Positions 37,374-46,157 of a DNA stretch of 64,000 nt are shown piece after piece; the first letter of the stretch is position 1, and every line of letters starts with the position of its first letter. The translations under genes and the position numbers were made by a program. Source of the stretch: Bacteroidota bacterium (GTDB taxonomy: Bacteria > Bacteroidota > Bacteroidia > B-17B0 > Aurantibacillaceae). The stretch is from positions 53,330 to 117,329 of the forward strand of contig JADBXZ010000044.1 of the NCBI GenBank assembly GCA_020403265.1, in the 5' to 3' direction. The notes under the pieces were generated by a model that was not told the origin of the DNA, did no database searches, and saw only the letters and a list, made by a program, of their open reading frames with translations.

Positions 37374-37399
37374 TTGTACCTTAATGCAGTTGAGGTACA
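37364..37399 (+). repeat. TGTACCT arm-type sites, left end of element
   Basis: Two direct TGTACCT sites start at 37364 and 37375, exactly 11 bp apart. An inverted copy (AGGTACA) sits at 37393-37399. A pair with the same 11-bp step occurs at the right end (45849 and 45860). One-helical-turn spacing at both ends is typical of integrase or excisionase arm binding sites. Confidence 0.6.
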
Positions 37400-37474
37400 A
37401 AAAACGGGATTAAGCCCTTTTTATTTTGCACTTAATTGCACTTAAATAAACGTAAAGACATTAAAAGATATTAA

Positions 37475-38038
37475 ATGAGTTCAAATATTAAGATACAACG
37501 TATTTGCCAATATTGCGGTAATGAGTTCACAGCCCGAACCACAGTAACCCAGTATTGTAGTGATACGTGCAGTAAACGGGCTTACAAAGCAAGGTTAAAA
37601 GCTGCAAAGATTGAAAGCAGTAATAAGGAAACACAGCGTATAAAAAGCCAACCTATTGAGGAATTGAAAGCAAAGGAATTTTTAACTGTTCGTGAAGTTG
37701 CCCGTTTGCTTAACTGTTCGGTACGTTCAGCATATTACTACATTGAAAGCGGAACTATTAAAGCCGTGAATTTGGGGCGAAGGATTACAAGGGTTAAGCG
37801 TGCCGAAATTGACAAACTATTTGAGCAACCCCAAACCGTTGCACCTCAACCCGAAAAGCAACCCCAACAAAAGCAGTTTGATATTGCAGATTGTTACAAC
37901 CTTACCGAAGTACAAAACAAATACGGTATTTCCGAAACAGCCTTACAAAACCTTATCAAACGAAACAGTATACCCAAAATAAAAAAGGGCTGGTTTGTAT
38001 ACGTTCCGAAAACGGTAATTGATAAACTATTAAGTTAA
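37475..38038 (+). CDS. Zinc-finger and helix-turn-helix DNA-binding protein
   Basis: A 187-residue protein. The N-terminus has a four-Cys finger, CQYCG then CSDTC (about 11-31). Two winged-helix/excisionase-type HTH segments follow, FLTVREVARLLNCSVRSAYY (about 69-88) and a second near 139-160 (NLTEVQNKYGISETALQNLI). It lies directly upstream of the integrase gene, as similar proteins do in many Bacteroidota elements. It probably binds the element end or its promoter as a recombination directionality factor or regulator. Confidence 0.75.
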   Translation: MSSNIKIQRICQYCGNEFTARTTVTQYCSDTCSKRAYKARLKAAKIESSNKETQRIKSQPIEELKAKEFLTVREVARLLNCSVRSAYYYIESGTIKAVNLGRRITRVKRAEIDKLFEQPQTVAPQPEKQPQQKQFDIADCYNLTEVQNKYGISETALQNLIKRNSIPKIKKGWFVYVPKTVIDKLLS

Positions 38039-38058
38039 ACACCAAAGCATAAAAGACA

Positions 38059-39249
38059 ATGGCAATAAAAGTAAAGCTAAGAGAAAGGAAAATTTCAGGG
38101 AACAGGCAAAGTTTGTATTTAGATTTTTACCCACCTATTCCCCTTGAAAAGCCCGTTAAAAACAAAAAGGGTGAACTTGTTACTGAAACCCGAAGGGAAT
38201 ATTTAGGGCTGTACCTTTTTGATAAGGCAAAGAACCCTATTGATAAACAGAGCAACAAAGAAACTTTACAGCTTGCTGAACAGATAAGGCAGAAAAGAGA
38301 TAAACAACTAAACGGGAACGAAGCATTAACCGAACTTGAAAAAAGGTTACTTGAAAAGGACAAACAGGAACAGGAAAAGAAAAAAGAATTTGAGGAACGG
38401 GACTTTTTAGAATACTTTAAAACCCTATCTGATAAACGAAAAGCCAGTAACCACGATAACTGGGTTTCGGCTTACAATTACCTTGAAACATTCACAAAAG
38501 GAAATTTGAAGTTTGCCGACCTCAACGAAAAGTTTTTAGAGGATTTCAAAGAATACCTACTTACAACCAAAAGTAAAAAGAGCGACAAAACGACCCTTTC
38601 ACAAAATTCAGCCGTTTCGTACTTCAATAAGGTAAAAGCTGCATTGAAACAAGCCTATAAAGACGGCATACTACAAACCGACCTGAACGGCAAAATAAGC
38701 CCCATAAAAGCAGCCGAAACAAGACGGGAATACTTAACCATTGAGGAACTGAATAAACTTGTAAAAACATCGTGCAACAATGATTTATTGAAACGTGCAG
38801 CCCTGTTTTCAGCCCTTACCGGGTTGAGGTTTTCCGATATTCAAAAAATGGTTTGGGGCGAACTTGAATACATTGAGGGGCAAGGGTATTTCCTGAATTT
38901 CAGCCAAAAGAAAACCAACGGAATTGAGTATTACCCTATTTCAGAACAGGCAGTAAGTTTATTAAATGAAAAAGGCGAACCCACAGCCAAAGTATTTGAA
39001 GGTTTGGAATATTCAGCCTACCATAACAAACACCTGTTTCAATGGATTGGAGCAGCCGGAATAACTAAGGATATTACCTTTCATTGTTTTCGCCACACGT
39101 TCGCCACCTTGCAACTGTTTAACGGAACGGACATTTACACCGTTTCCAAAATGTTAGGACATAAAGACCTAAAAACAACACAGATTTACGCTAAGATTGT
39201 GGACGACACCAAACGCAAAGCAGCCGACAAAATTAAATTAGATATGTAA
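38059..39249 (+). CDS. Tyrosine recombinase (integrase) of the mnmE element
   Basis: A 396-residue site-specific integrase. An N-terminal arm-binding and SAM-like core-binding part (about 100-215) precedes the catalytic domain with Arg in ALTGLRFSDIQ, the HxxRH box HCFRHTFATL, then GHKDLKTTQIYAKI with the His and the nucleophile Tyr. It should catalyse exchange within the 17-bp mnmE repeat. It starts 20 nt after the HTH gene in the same operon. Confidence 0.93.
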   Translation: MAIKVKLRERKISGNRQSLYLDFYPPIPLEKPVKNKKGELVTETRREYLGLYLFDKAKNPIDKQSNKETLQLAEQIRQKRDKQLNGNEALTELEKRLLEKDKQEQEKKKEFEERDFLEYFKTLSDKRKASNHDNWVSAYNYLETFTKGNLKFADLNEKFLEDFKEYLLTTKSKKSDKTTLSQNSAVSYFNKVKAALKQAYKDGILQTDLNGKISPIKAAETRREYLTIEELNKLVKTSCNNDLLKRAALFSALTGLRFSDIQKMVWGELEYIEGQGYFLNFSQKKTNGIEYYPISEQAVSLLNEKGEPTAKVFEGLEYSAYHNKHLFQWIGAAGITKDITFHCFRHTFATLQLFNGTDIYTVSKMLGHKDLKTTQIYAKIVDDTKRKAADKIKLDM

Positions 39250-39271
39250 CCACTTAAAGCATAAAGGACAA

Positions 39272-40579
39272 ATGAATAAACCATTTATTGAAATTGACGC
39301 TGAACATTTTACCCTTTCAGCATTTGAAACAAAACCAATTGAAGGGTATGAAGCACCAACAAATAAAGAAACAGGCGAACAGTTCCCGAATTGTTGCCCT
39401 TTTCATAAAAGCGTATTTGAAGGGGCTGAAAGTTGGTTTTTGAAGTTCCCGAATTGTTGCGACCAACACAAAGCAATGGTTTCAAAATGGTGGTACAATA
39501 AGGCGAATTATTCAGGAATTGCCGAAAAGATTGTAAAACAACTTTCATACACCGAACACCATATTTCAGAACGTATAAATATTGACGACTGGTATAAAGA
39601 TTTAACCGATTACATTGAATACAATGTTTCAAGTTTCGGACACCCGGCAATTGGTTTGCACTTGTATTTGGGTAATGTTCAGCACTACATTAAAAATGCA
39701 AATAGTGAAATACCTAAAGACAAAAGGCAACGACTAATTGAGTTTATCGAAACGTATTACAACAACCCAAAGGAGCATACTAAAACCGATTTGAATATTT
39801 TATACGGCACTTACCAAAAATGGCTTAAAGTATTCCCGTTTGAAATTAGTTTTTTCGCAAACCTGAAACCACATTTTGAAAAGCAGTTACCTATATTGAA
39901 CGGCAAACCTGAAACGAATAAATATACAGGAATTGCAAAAGTAAAAATGCACACCAAAGGCAGTTTAATTGATGTTTTGCTAAACCTTACAAACAACCTT
40001 TTAACGCAAATAAATACAACCACACTACACGAAAAAGGGCTATTGACTGAACCCCAAAAAATCAAACTGGAATTGGTTTTGAATGAAAGGAAAATGAAGC
40101 TGAAACAGGGCTATGTAAACAGTTCAAAAGATGAGGAACAACGGTACAGGAAAATATTAAAAGAATGGTTTGCAGACGAAAAGCGGTTTATTGATGAGGT
40201 TACACCATTAGTAAAAGCGTTGCCCCCTCAACCGATTAGCGTAAACGAAAGCAGGACAAAGAAAATAATTTTTGACACCATTACCAATATTGATAAACAA
40301 GGTTGGCAATACGCCTTTGTTTCTGAACAGGATTACAATTTGTTTACTGATTTACTTACAAACTTTTTTGAATACAAGCCTTATACATTGCCTGAAACAA
40401 CAATACAACTAAAAAGAACCTGTAAAACAAAGGTTGCAAAAGCATTAGGCGAAATACATAAAGAATTGAGTAATGAAAATAAACTAAGTACCGACATAAA
40501 ATATTTTCAACTTATTAGGGTTTTAAGCCACTTTGAAAAAGAAACGGAAGGGGATTTATACAAGGCATTAACAAGGTAA
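39272..40579 (+). CDS. Unknown protein of the integrative element
   Basis: A 435-residue protein not recognised. The N-terminal part has two paired Cys-Cys/His clusters, NCCPFHKSV and NCCDQHKAM (about 46-75), that could bind zinc. The rest is alpha-helical and charged. It is cotranscribed between the integrase and the excisionase-like gene. Zinc binding is an inference from motif spacing only. Confidence 0.65.
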   Translation: MNKPFIEIDAEHFTLSAFETKPIEGYEAPTNKETGEQFPNCCPFHKSVFEGAESWFLKFPNCCDQHKAMVSKWWYNKANYSGIAEKIVKQLSYTEHHISERINIDDWYKDLTDYIEYNVSSFGHPAIGLHLYLGNVQHYIKNANSEIPKDKRQRLIEFIETYYNNPKEHTKTDLNILYGTYQKWLKVFPFEISFFANLKPHFEKQLPILNGKPETNKYTGIAKVKMHTKGSLIDVLLNLTNNLLTQINTTTLHEKGLLTEPQKIKLELVLNERKMKLKQGYVNSSKDEEQRYRKILKEWFADEKRFIDEVTPLVKALPPQPISVNESRTKKIIFDTITNIDKQGWQYAFVSEQDYNLFTDLLTNFFEYKPYTLPETTIQLKRTCKTKVAKALGEIHKELSNENKLSTDIKYFQLIRVLSHFEKETEGDLYKALTR

Positions 40580-40681
40580 AACCAACTAAAAATAAAGAAA
40601 CAAAGAAGCCCGTAAATACCACCTTTTTACCCGTAAATACCACACCGAACATTGCAAAAGAAATAATAAAAATCTTTTGTA

Positions 40682-41032
40682 ATGGAACAAGTATTAACAT
40701 TTGACAAGTTACCCGAAGCGGTAACAATGCTAACAAAAGAAGTTAGCGAATTGAAACGCCTGTTAATTGAAAAACAGGAACAACCAACCAACGACCAACC
40801 GGAACAGCTTTTAACCATTCAGGAAGCAGCCGAATTTTTGAGCCTTACAGTACCCACAATGTACAGCAAGGTATCAAAAGGCGAATTGCCTGTAATGAAG
40901 CGAAGCAAACGCCTGTATTTTTCCCGTACTGAATTACTGGACTATCTTAAAGACGGGCGTAAAAAGTCAAACGCTGAAATTGAGCAGGAAGCCAAAGCGT
41001 ATTTAAAAAAGAAAGGGGGCAACAATGAATAA
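40682..41032 (+). CDS. AlpA/excisionase-like helix-turn-helix protein
   Basis: A 116-residue protein with a MerR/AlpA-type winged HTH, LLTIQEAAEFLSLTVPTMYS (about 42-61) followed by RSKRLYFSRTELLDYLK. Such small proteins act as excisionases or transcription activators in mobile elements. Its 3' end overlaps the next gene by 8 nt. The 102-nt gap upstream might hold its own promoter, but no clear TAnnTTTG is seen. Confidence 0.78.
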   Translation: MEQVLTFDKLPEAVTMLTKEVSELKRLLIEKQEQPTNDQPEQLLTIQEAAEFLSLTVPTMYSKVSKGELPVMKRSKRLYFSRTELLDYLKDGRKKSNAEIEQEAKAYLKKKGGNNE

Positions 41033-41420
41033 GACATTGAAAACCCCCGTTAATTCTTTGCATAAAAGACAAAGCAAAGATAAGAATTTAACCTTACAAT
41101 ACATTGTTAAACAGGTTGAAAAAGGTACTGGATTAAGTTTTTCAGAACTAAAAAAACAGTATTCAGAGGAACATTTATTTACCCTTGCATTAAAGCACGT
41201 TACCACCACTAAAAAAGCCCTTTGTACAGCGTTCAATATTCCCGTTGAAGCAGGTTGCAGATACAAACGAACACTTGAAAAGGAAGGGAATTTAGTACAG
41301 TCAATAGATGAGGTTATTTGCCCATTTACAAAGCACCCGGCACACTTAATAAGCACCAACCCCAAAGAGTTTGAAAGGTTGCTAAAATCAAATACTAACC
41401 AATTAAACTTATTTGAATAA
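41025..41420 (+). CDS. Small element protein with a sliding-clamp-binding-like C-terminus
   Basis: A 131-residue protein of unknown family. A possible helix-turn-helix region (about 45-90) is followed by a basic segment. The last residues NTNQLNLFE match the beta-clamp binding consensus QL(S/D)LF in the usual C-terminal position. The gene overlaps both neighbours (8 nt and 1 nt) ahead of the helicase gene, which suits a replication accessory or recruitment factor. Function is inferred from the tail and location. Confidence 0.68.
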   Translation: MNKTLKTPVNSLHKRQSKDKNLTLQYIVKQVEKGTGLSFSELKKQYSEEHLFTLALKHVTTTKKALCTAFNIPVEAGCRYKRTLEKEGNLVQSIDEVICPFTKHPAHLISTNPKEFERLLKSNTNQLNLFE

Positions 41421-43030
41421 TGGAGGCAGTAAAGATAAACCCCGTATTTGATGACCTCAACAACCCGGCTACTATTTTAAACCACGTTGAGCAACTGAAA
41501 GGCAAAAGCGAAGCAGCAACCCCACACGCTGAAATATTGCAACAACTTATTGAACAGTTTGAGCCGTTGGACTTTGAAGTATTGGCGTTTCCACAGGCTG
41601 AAAAATTACGGGAACAACTGGAGCAACTGGATAGAAAATTAACCAACCCGGACGGAAGTTTAAACACCGACAAAGCATTAGACAGGGAACGGGAACAATG
41701 GAAGGATTTAAAAAAGCAGTTGGATAAACTAAAATTGAACCTTAAACATTATTTGGTTTTATCAATTGAAAACGCCTTACAATTTGCTGAAAAAAACCGT
41801 TGGGGCTTGTGCAAAAACCACGATTTTATTTACCTGTACAATGGTACATTTTGGGCTGAAATTGACAAAGAAACATTCCAAAAGTTTTTGGGCGAAGCAG
41901 CCGAACAAATGGGCGTTGCTAAGTTTTCAGCAAGGTTTTACCAATTTAGAGAACAGTTATTTAAACAGTTCCTTGCAACGGCATATTTACCCACACCCGA
42001 AAGCAATAAAGATACTGTACTGATTAACCTACAAAACGGAACATTTGAAATAAGCCCACAGGGGACGAAATTAAGACCGTTTGACCGTTCGGACTTCATT
42101 ACATACCAACTACCATTTGAATACAACCCACAGGCAAAAGCACCATTATTTGAAGCGTATTTAAACAAGGTATTGCCCGACCCTGAACGCCAAAGGGTAT
42201 TGGCTGAATATTTAGGCTTTGTATTTATCAAACACGGAAGCAATGCACTAAAAGAGGAAAAAGCCTTAATACTGTACGGTACTGGAGCAAATGGGAAAAG
42301 CGTATTTTTTGAAGTTGTAAACGCCTTATTGGGTACTGATAATGTAAGCAGCTATTCATTACAAAGCCTTACAAATGATAACGGGTATTTCCGGGCAAAG
42401 TTGGCTAATAAGTTGGTAAACTATGCAAGTGAAATAAACGGCAATTTGGAAGCCTCAATATTCAAACAGTTGGTTTCAGGCGAACCCGTTGAAGCCCGTT
42501 TACCTTATGGGCAACCCTTCATTTTGAAGCAGTACGCAAAACTGATTTTCAACTGTAATGAATTGCCCAAAGACGTTGAACATACAAACGCCTATTTCAG
42601 ACGGTTTTTAATTATTCCCTTTGATGTCACTATACCACCACAGGAACAGGATAAAAACCTACATACAAAGATTATTGAAAAGGAACTTTCAGGCGTATTC
42701 AATTGGGTATTGGAAGGGCTTAACAGATTACTGGAGCAAAAGAAGTTTTCAGATTGTGAAGCAGCCCAACAAGCCATAGAACAATACAAAATTGAAAGTA
42801 ACAGCGTACAGATGTTTTTGAATGAAAGCGAATACAAAGGCAGTTTAACCAATTACAAGTTAATCAAAGACCTGTACCCGGAATATAGAGCCTTTTGCAT
42901 TGATGACGGAATGACACCTTTTAAAAAGACCAATTTTATAAAACAGTTACGGGCGTTGAGTTTGGTTGTAGATAGGGTTTCACAAAACCAATTAGCGGTA
43001 TTTATTGAAGCACCCGGAATAAGTTTTTAA
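41420..43030 (+). CDS. P4/D5-type phage-plasmid helicase (primase C-terminal family)
   Basis: A 536-residue protein of the D5/P4-alpha superfamily 3 helicase type. The D5_N region lies around 155-270, and Walker A is LILYGTGANGKSVFFEVVNA (about 288-307). Downstream KLIFNCNELPKD is the sensor-type block. It has no clear primase catalytic domain of its own, and the next gene carries a TOPRIM-like segment, so the two together could replace a P4 alpha-like enzyme. It should unwind the element's origin during replication. Confidence 0.88.
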   Translation: MEAVKINPVFDDLNNPATILNHVEQLKGKSEAATPHAEILQQLIEQFEPLDFEVLAFPQAEKLREQLEQLDRKLTNPDGSLNTDKALDREREQWKDLKKQLDKLKLNLKHYLVLSIENALQFAEKNRWGLCKNHDFIYLYNGTFWAEIDKETFQKFLGEAAEQMGVAKFSARFYQFREQLFKQFLATAYLPTPESNKDTVLINLQNGTFEISPQGTKLRPFDRSDFITYQLPFEYNPQAKAPLFEAYLNKVLPDPERQRVLAEYLGFVFIKHGSNALKEEKALILYGTGANGKSVFFEVVNALLGTDNVSSYSLQSLTNDNGYFRAKLANKLVNYASEINGNLEASIFKQLVSGEPVEARLPYGQPFILKQYAKLIFNCNELPKDVEHTNAYFRRFLIIPFDVTIPPQEQDKNLHTKIIEKELSGVFNWVLEGLNRLLEQKKFSDCEAAQQAIEQYKIESNSVQMFLNESEYKGSLTNYKLIKDLYPEYRAFCIDDGMTPFKKTNFIKQLRALSLVVDRVSQNQLAVFIEAPGISF

Positions 43031-43053
43031 CGCAATAAAAAAAGGTTTTTTCA

Positions 43054-44508
43054 ATGAGTAACTTTAATAACTTTAGTAACCAACCACACCGATACAGTTT
43101 AGAAAAAGGCAGTAAGAAACACCATTGCCCCGACTGTAATAAAAGGACGTTTGTACTGTATATTGATACAGAAACAGGCGAATATTTACCCGAACAGTAC
43201 GGACGTTGCGACCGTGAAAGTAAATGTTCGTACCACCTCAACCCGTATTTGGACGGTTACGCAAAAGCAATTTGGGAACAGGAACAGGGCAACCGTTCGG
43301 AATTACCGAACAACTGGAAAATACAGCGAAAAAAGGCAATACCACAGCCCACACCTGAAAACGTATTTTTTGACTTTGATACATTCAAACAAACATTACA
43401 GCCCGAACGCTATGAAAAGAACACGTTTATACAAAACCTATTTTACAGGGTACAATTTCCCTTTGAAGTTGATGAGGTTACAAAGGTTATACAGTTGTAC
43501 CGATTGGGGACGGTTTCAAATGGTTACAGAGCAGGGGCAAATACTTTTCCTTTTATTGATATAAAAGATAATGTAAGAGCCGTTCAGGTTAAACAATTTG
43601 ACGAACAGAACCACACCACAGGCACGGACTTTTTACACTCAATAATTGAAAAGCACCACACCCGAAACAACAAGCCGTTGCCCGAATGGTTGGAAGCATA
43701 CACAAAGCAGGATAAACGAATTTCCTGTTTATTTGGCGAACACCTTTTAAGTAAATACCACAGCAACCCCGTTGCATTAGTTGAAGCCCCAAAAACAGCC
43801 GTTTACGGTACGTTGTATTTTGGTTTACCCGAAACACCTGAAAGCCTTATTTGGTTGGCAGTTTACAACAAAAGCAGTTTTTCATTTGACAAGCTGAAAG
43901 TATTACAAGGGCGTTTTGTGTATGTATTCCCCGACCTTTCAAAAGACGGTAATACCTTCAAAGAATGGGAAACCAAAGCCAAAGAATTTGAAAGCCGTTT
44001 ACCCGGAACACGTTTTATATTTTCGGATTTACTGGAGCAGTTAGCACCCGAAAGGGACAAAGGCGAAGGCAACGACCTTGCAGACTATTTAGTGAAACAG
44101 GATTGGCGACTATTCAGGAAACGGAATATTCAGGAGCAACCACCACAGTCCGAACCTGAAAAGGTTACTAAAGTTACTAAAGTTACCCACCAACAAAACA
44201 TTATTTTTTCACACGCTGAACCATTGCCAAAAGTTGAGGTATTCAAAACTGAACGAATTGAACACCCTATAAAGGAACAGCCCCAAAACTGGAGCAATGA
44301 TATTGCAGAACTTGAAAACTACTTTGCAAGTATTGAACTACCAACCCAACCCGTAAAGCTGAACAGGTGCAGCACAATAACGGATTGTTCCCTATTCATT
44401 GAAAGCCACTTTGCCACCGTGAAAGGAAACAACGGGAACAGAACCTTTTTACCCTACCTGAACCGATTACAGGAATTAAAACAAGTATTAACCATAAATT
44501 CAAATTGA
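43054..44508 (+). CDS. Zinc-finger/TOPRIM-like protein (DUF6371-type)
   Basis: A 484-residue protein. Near the N-terminus HHCPDCNKRTF and GRCDRESKCSYH form a four-Cys zinc ribbon like those of primases (about 28-68). Near residue 240 NPVALVEAPKTAVYG is like the glutamate-containing TOPRIM strand (VEGxxxA). This fits Bacteroidota mobile-element proteins of the DUF6371 group. It lies 23 nt after the helicase gene. Primase activity is plausible but not shown. Confidence 0.72.
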   Translation: MSNFNNFSNQPHRYSLEKGSKKHHCPDCNKRTFVLYIDTETGEYLPEQYGRCDRESKCSYHLNPYLDGYAKAIWEQEQGNRSELPNNWKIQRKKAIPQPTPENVFFDFDTFKQTLQPERYEKNTFIQNLFYRVQFPFEVDEVTKVIQLYRLGTVSNGYRAGANTFPFIDIKDNVRAVQVKQFDEQNHTTGTDFLHSIIEKHHTRNNKPLPEWLEAYTKQDKRISCLFGEHLLSKYHSNPVALVEAPKTAVYGTLYFGLPETPESLIWLAVYNKSSFSFDKLKVLQGRFVYVFPDLSKDGNTFKEWETKAKEFESRLPGTRFIFSDLLEQLAPERDKGEGNDLADYLVKQDWRLFRKRNIQEQPPQSEPEKVTKVTKVTHQQNIIFSHAEPLPKVEVFKTERIEHPIKEQPQNWSNDIAELENYFASIELPTQPVKLNRCSTITDCSLFIESHFATVKGNNGNRTFLPYLNRLQELKQVLTINSN

Positions 44509-44509
44509 T

Positions 44510-45109
44510 ATGAATACAAAAGAAGCACAGGCACTTGAAAGCTACTTTAAAACAGAAAACGAACATTGGAACGGTTACGCCTTAAAAACTATTCGTAAAG
44601 CATTAGAAAAACAACTATTCAGCGACTTTAATAAACTTATGCAGTTGTATGAATTGAGTATAAATATTGCAAGTGAAAGCCACAGGGAAAAGCCCTTTGA
44701 AGGTTTGCAGCTTATTATTTCAGAGTACGACAAAAACGAATTAAGCACCGAACAGAAAGTTTATTTACTGGAGGGCGTTTTTGAGTATTTGGATTGTACA
44801 GAGTTTGACGGTTGGTATTCAAATGAAATTCAGGACTTAATGAAAAGTCAAATTGCAGTTTACAACAATGAGTTGAAAAACAAACTACCTGAATACAATA
44901 AACCATTAACCGGGAACATACGGGACACCCTTAAAGACTTAATGCAAAAGGAACTGGAGCAGTTACCCGAAACACTCAAAGAACTTGACCCCGTGCAACG
45001 GTTAAACATACTTTGTAAACTTATGCCGTATGTATTGCCAAAAACCGAAAGCGTAAAACACAATTTTGGCGAACCGGACGAATTTAAAATAAAGCGTTGG
45101 CACGATTAA
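44510..45109 (+). CDS. Unknown alpha-helical protein of the integrative element
   Basis: A 199-residue, charged, predicted helical protein without motifs I recognise. It begins one nucleotide after the stop of the preceding gene and is probably translationally coupled to it. No membrane segment or Cys cluster is visible. Confidence 0.6.
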   Translation: MNTKEAQALESYFKTENEHWNGYALKTIRKALEKQLFSDFNKLMQLYELSINIASESHREKPFEGLQLIISEYDKNELSTEQKVYLLEGVFEYLDCTEFDGWYSNEIQDLMKSQIAVYNNELKNKLPEYNKPLTGNIRDTLKDLMQKELEQLPETLKELDPVQRLNILCKLMPYVLPKTESVKHNFGEPDEFKIKRWHD

Positions 45110-45167
45110 GCCCGTTTTATTGCAAGTTCCTTAATTATTTAGGTTTCATTTTCAAAATAAATTTCAA

Positions 45168-45755
45168 ATGCCAAAGCCCCATACATTCCCAACACTTTAC
45201 AATGAAGCGTTGCAAATACATATTTCAAAGTTGAAAGGTTGGGGCTACCTTAACCCCGAACAGATTAAAAGCGGTACACTAAACTGGAGCAGGAACGGAA
45301 ACCCCACAGGCAGTATTTCAATACAGGTAAACACCCACAGCGAACAACCATACATTGAACTGGATTACAAATACAGGGACGAACCCCGAAACTACAAAGT
45401 ATATTTAACATCAACCCCTTCAAACCTGAACAGGGGCGAAATATGGTATTTCATTTGCCCACAGACAAAGAAGCGTTGCCGTAAACTTTATTCAATAGGC
45501 GGTTACTTTTTACACCGTGAAGCGTTTAACGGTTGTATGTACGAAACCCAAACCCAAAGTAAGAAATACAGGCAACTGGATAAAACATTAGGGGCGTACT
45601 TCAAAAGTGATAATCTATACAGCGAACTGTACAAAAAGAATTTCAAAAAATCGTATGCAGGAAAACCAACCAAAAAGTATTTGCGAATAATGGAACAAAT
45701 ACAGAAAGCTGAAAGCATACCATACCACGAAATTGAAAGGGCAATGTTAAGTTGA
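45168..45755 (+). CDS. Unknown element protein with a degenerate zinc-ribbon-like segment
   Basis: A 195-residue protein. The central segment WYFICPQTKKRCRKLYSIGG then FLHREAFNGCMYETQ resembles the pattern FxCP..C..R...LY...F.CR.C.gL.Y.SQ seen in small mobile-element proteins, but with some Cys replaced here (for example HR for CR). The N-terminal GWGYLNPEQIKSGTLNW looks typical of that family too. It is the last gene before the terminator and attachment site. The role is unknown. Confidence 0.6.
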   Translation: MPKPHTFPTLYNEALQIHISKLKGWGYLNPEQIKSGTLNWSRNGNPTGSISIQVNTHSEQPYIELDYKYRDEPRNYKVYLTSTPSNLNRGEIWYFICPQTKKRCRKLYSIGGYFLHREAFNGCMYETQTQSKKYRQLDKTLGAYFKSDNLYSELYKKNFKKSYAGKPTKKYLRIMEQIQKAESIPYHEIERAMLS

Positions 45756-45819
45756 AATGTTAGCCGGAAAGTTTCTTATTTCCCGTTCGGGAAGTACTCA
45801 AAATAAAAACTGTAATTTT

Positions 45820-45838
45820 GCCCCGAAAGGGGCTTTTT
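45820..45838 (+). terminator. Rho-independent terminator at the right end of the element operon
   Basis: GCCCC-GAAA-GGGGC makes a 5-bp GC stem with a stable tetraloop followed by TTTTT. It lies 65 nt after the last element gene. The interval 45756-46157 otherwise holds the arm sites, attachment site and the toxin promoter, with no gene. Confidence 0.85.
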
Positions 45839-45848
45839 AATGTAGTAA

Positions 45849-45866
45849 TGTACCTTATTTGTACCC
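45849..45866 (+). repeat. TGTACCT arm-type sites, right end of element
   Basis: TGTACCT at 45849-45855 and TGTACCC at 45860-45866, 11 bp apart, mirror the direct pair at the left end. They lie 38 bp before the attR core. Expected to be integrase or excisionase binding sites. Confidence 0.58.
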
Positions 45867-45903
45867 TGAAAGCGTAAAGTATTGATAATCAATACAAGTT
45901 ACT

Positions 45904-45920
45904 TTTTGTATCGGAAAGTA
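45904..45920 (+). other. Attachment site, right copy (attR core)
   Basis: Exact 17-bp copy of 37221-37237. It is followed by G, so the displaced mnmE tail reads Cys-Ile-Gly-Lys-TAG, showing what the stop codon was before integration. Confidence 0.92.
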
Positions 45921-46133
45921 GAATTTTACATCTAAAATAATCACTCAATAAACTCAACATTCATTTATGAAGCAATGCTGCATTGAACTACAACCCATTT
46001 AGAATTAAGTTATTAATGCTCATTTATAGATTCAAATAAAACAATTATCAACACATTTCAACTTTATAGTTACTATTATTATTAAATATTAATATTTTAA
46101 CACTTTAAAGTTGTTTTTTGCGTGTTTATTGTG

Positions 46134-46141
46134 TATATTTG
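46134..46141 (+). promoter_or_regulatory. -7 promoter box of the toxin-antitoxin operon
   Basis: TATATTTG fits TAnnTTTG. A TTG lies 20 nt upstream (46111-46113). Transcription should start near 46148, about 10 nt before the toxin ATG at 46158. Confidence 0.6.
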
Positions 46142-46157
46142 TACTATGAATTAATTT

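Larger units (their letters stand above)
37238..45920 (+). mobile_element. Integrative element in the 3' end of mnmE, satellite-like
   Basis: About 8.7 kb bounded by the 17-bp direct repeat. All genes read on the + strand: HTH protein with zinc finger, tyrosine integrase, unknown 435-aa protein, AlpA/excisionase-like HTH, small protein with a clamp-binding-like tail, D5/P4-type helicase, TOPRIM/zinc protein and two unknowns. Codon use is visibly richer in CCC/CCG and AAC than in flanking genes. No capsid, tail, lysis, relaxase or conjugation gene is seen, so it could be a phage satellite or a mobilised island that replicates after excision. Confidence 0.88.

Noticed and set aside
37238..45920. 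Prophage
   Set aside because: No terminase, portal, capsid, tail or lysis gene could be recognised; only integration and replication functions.
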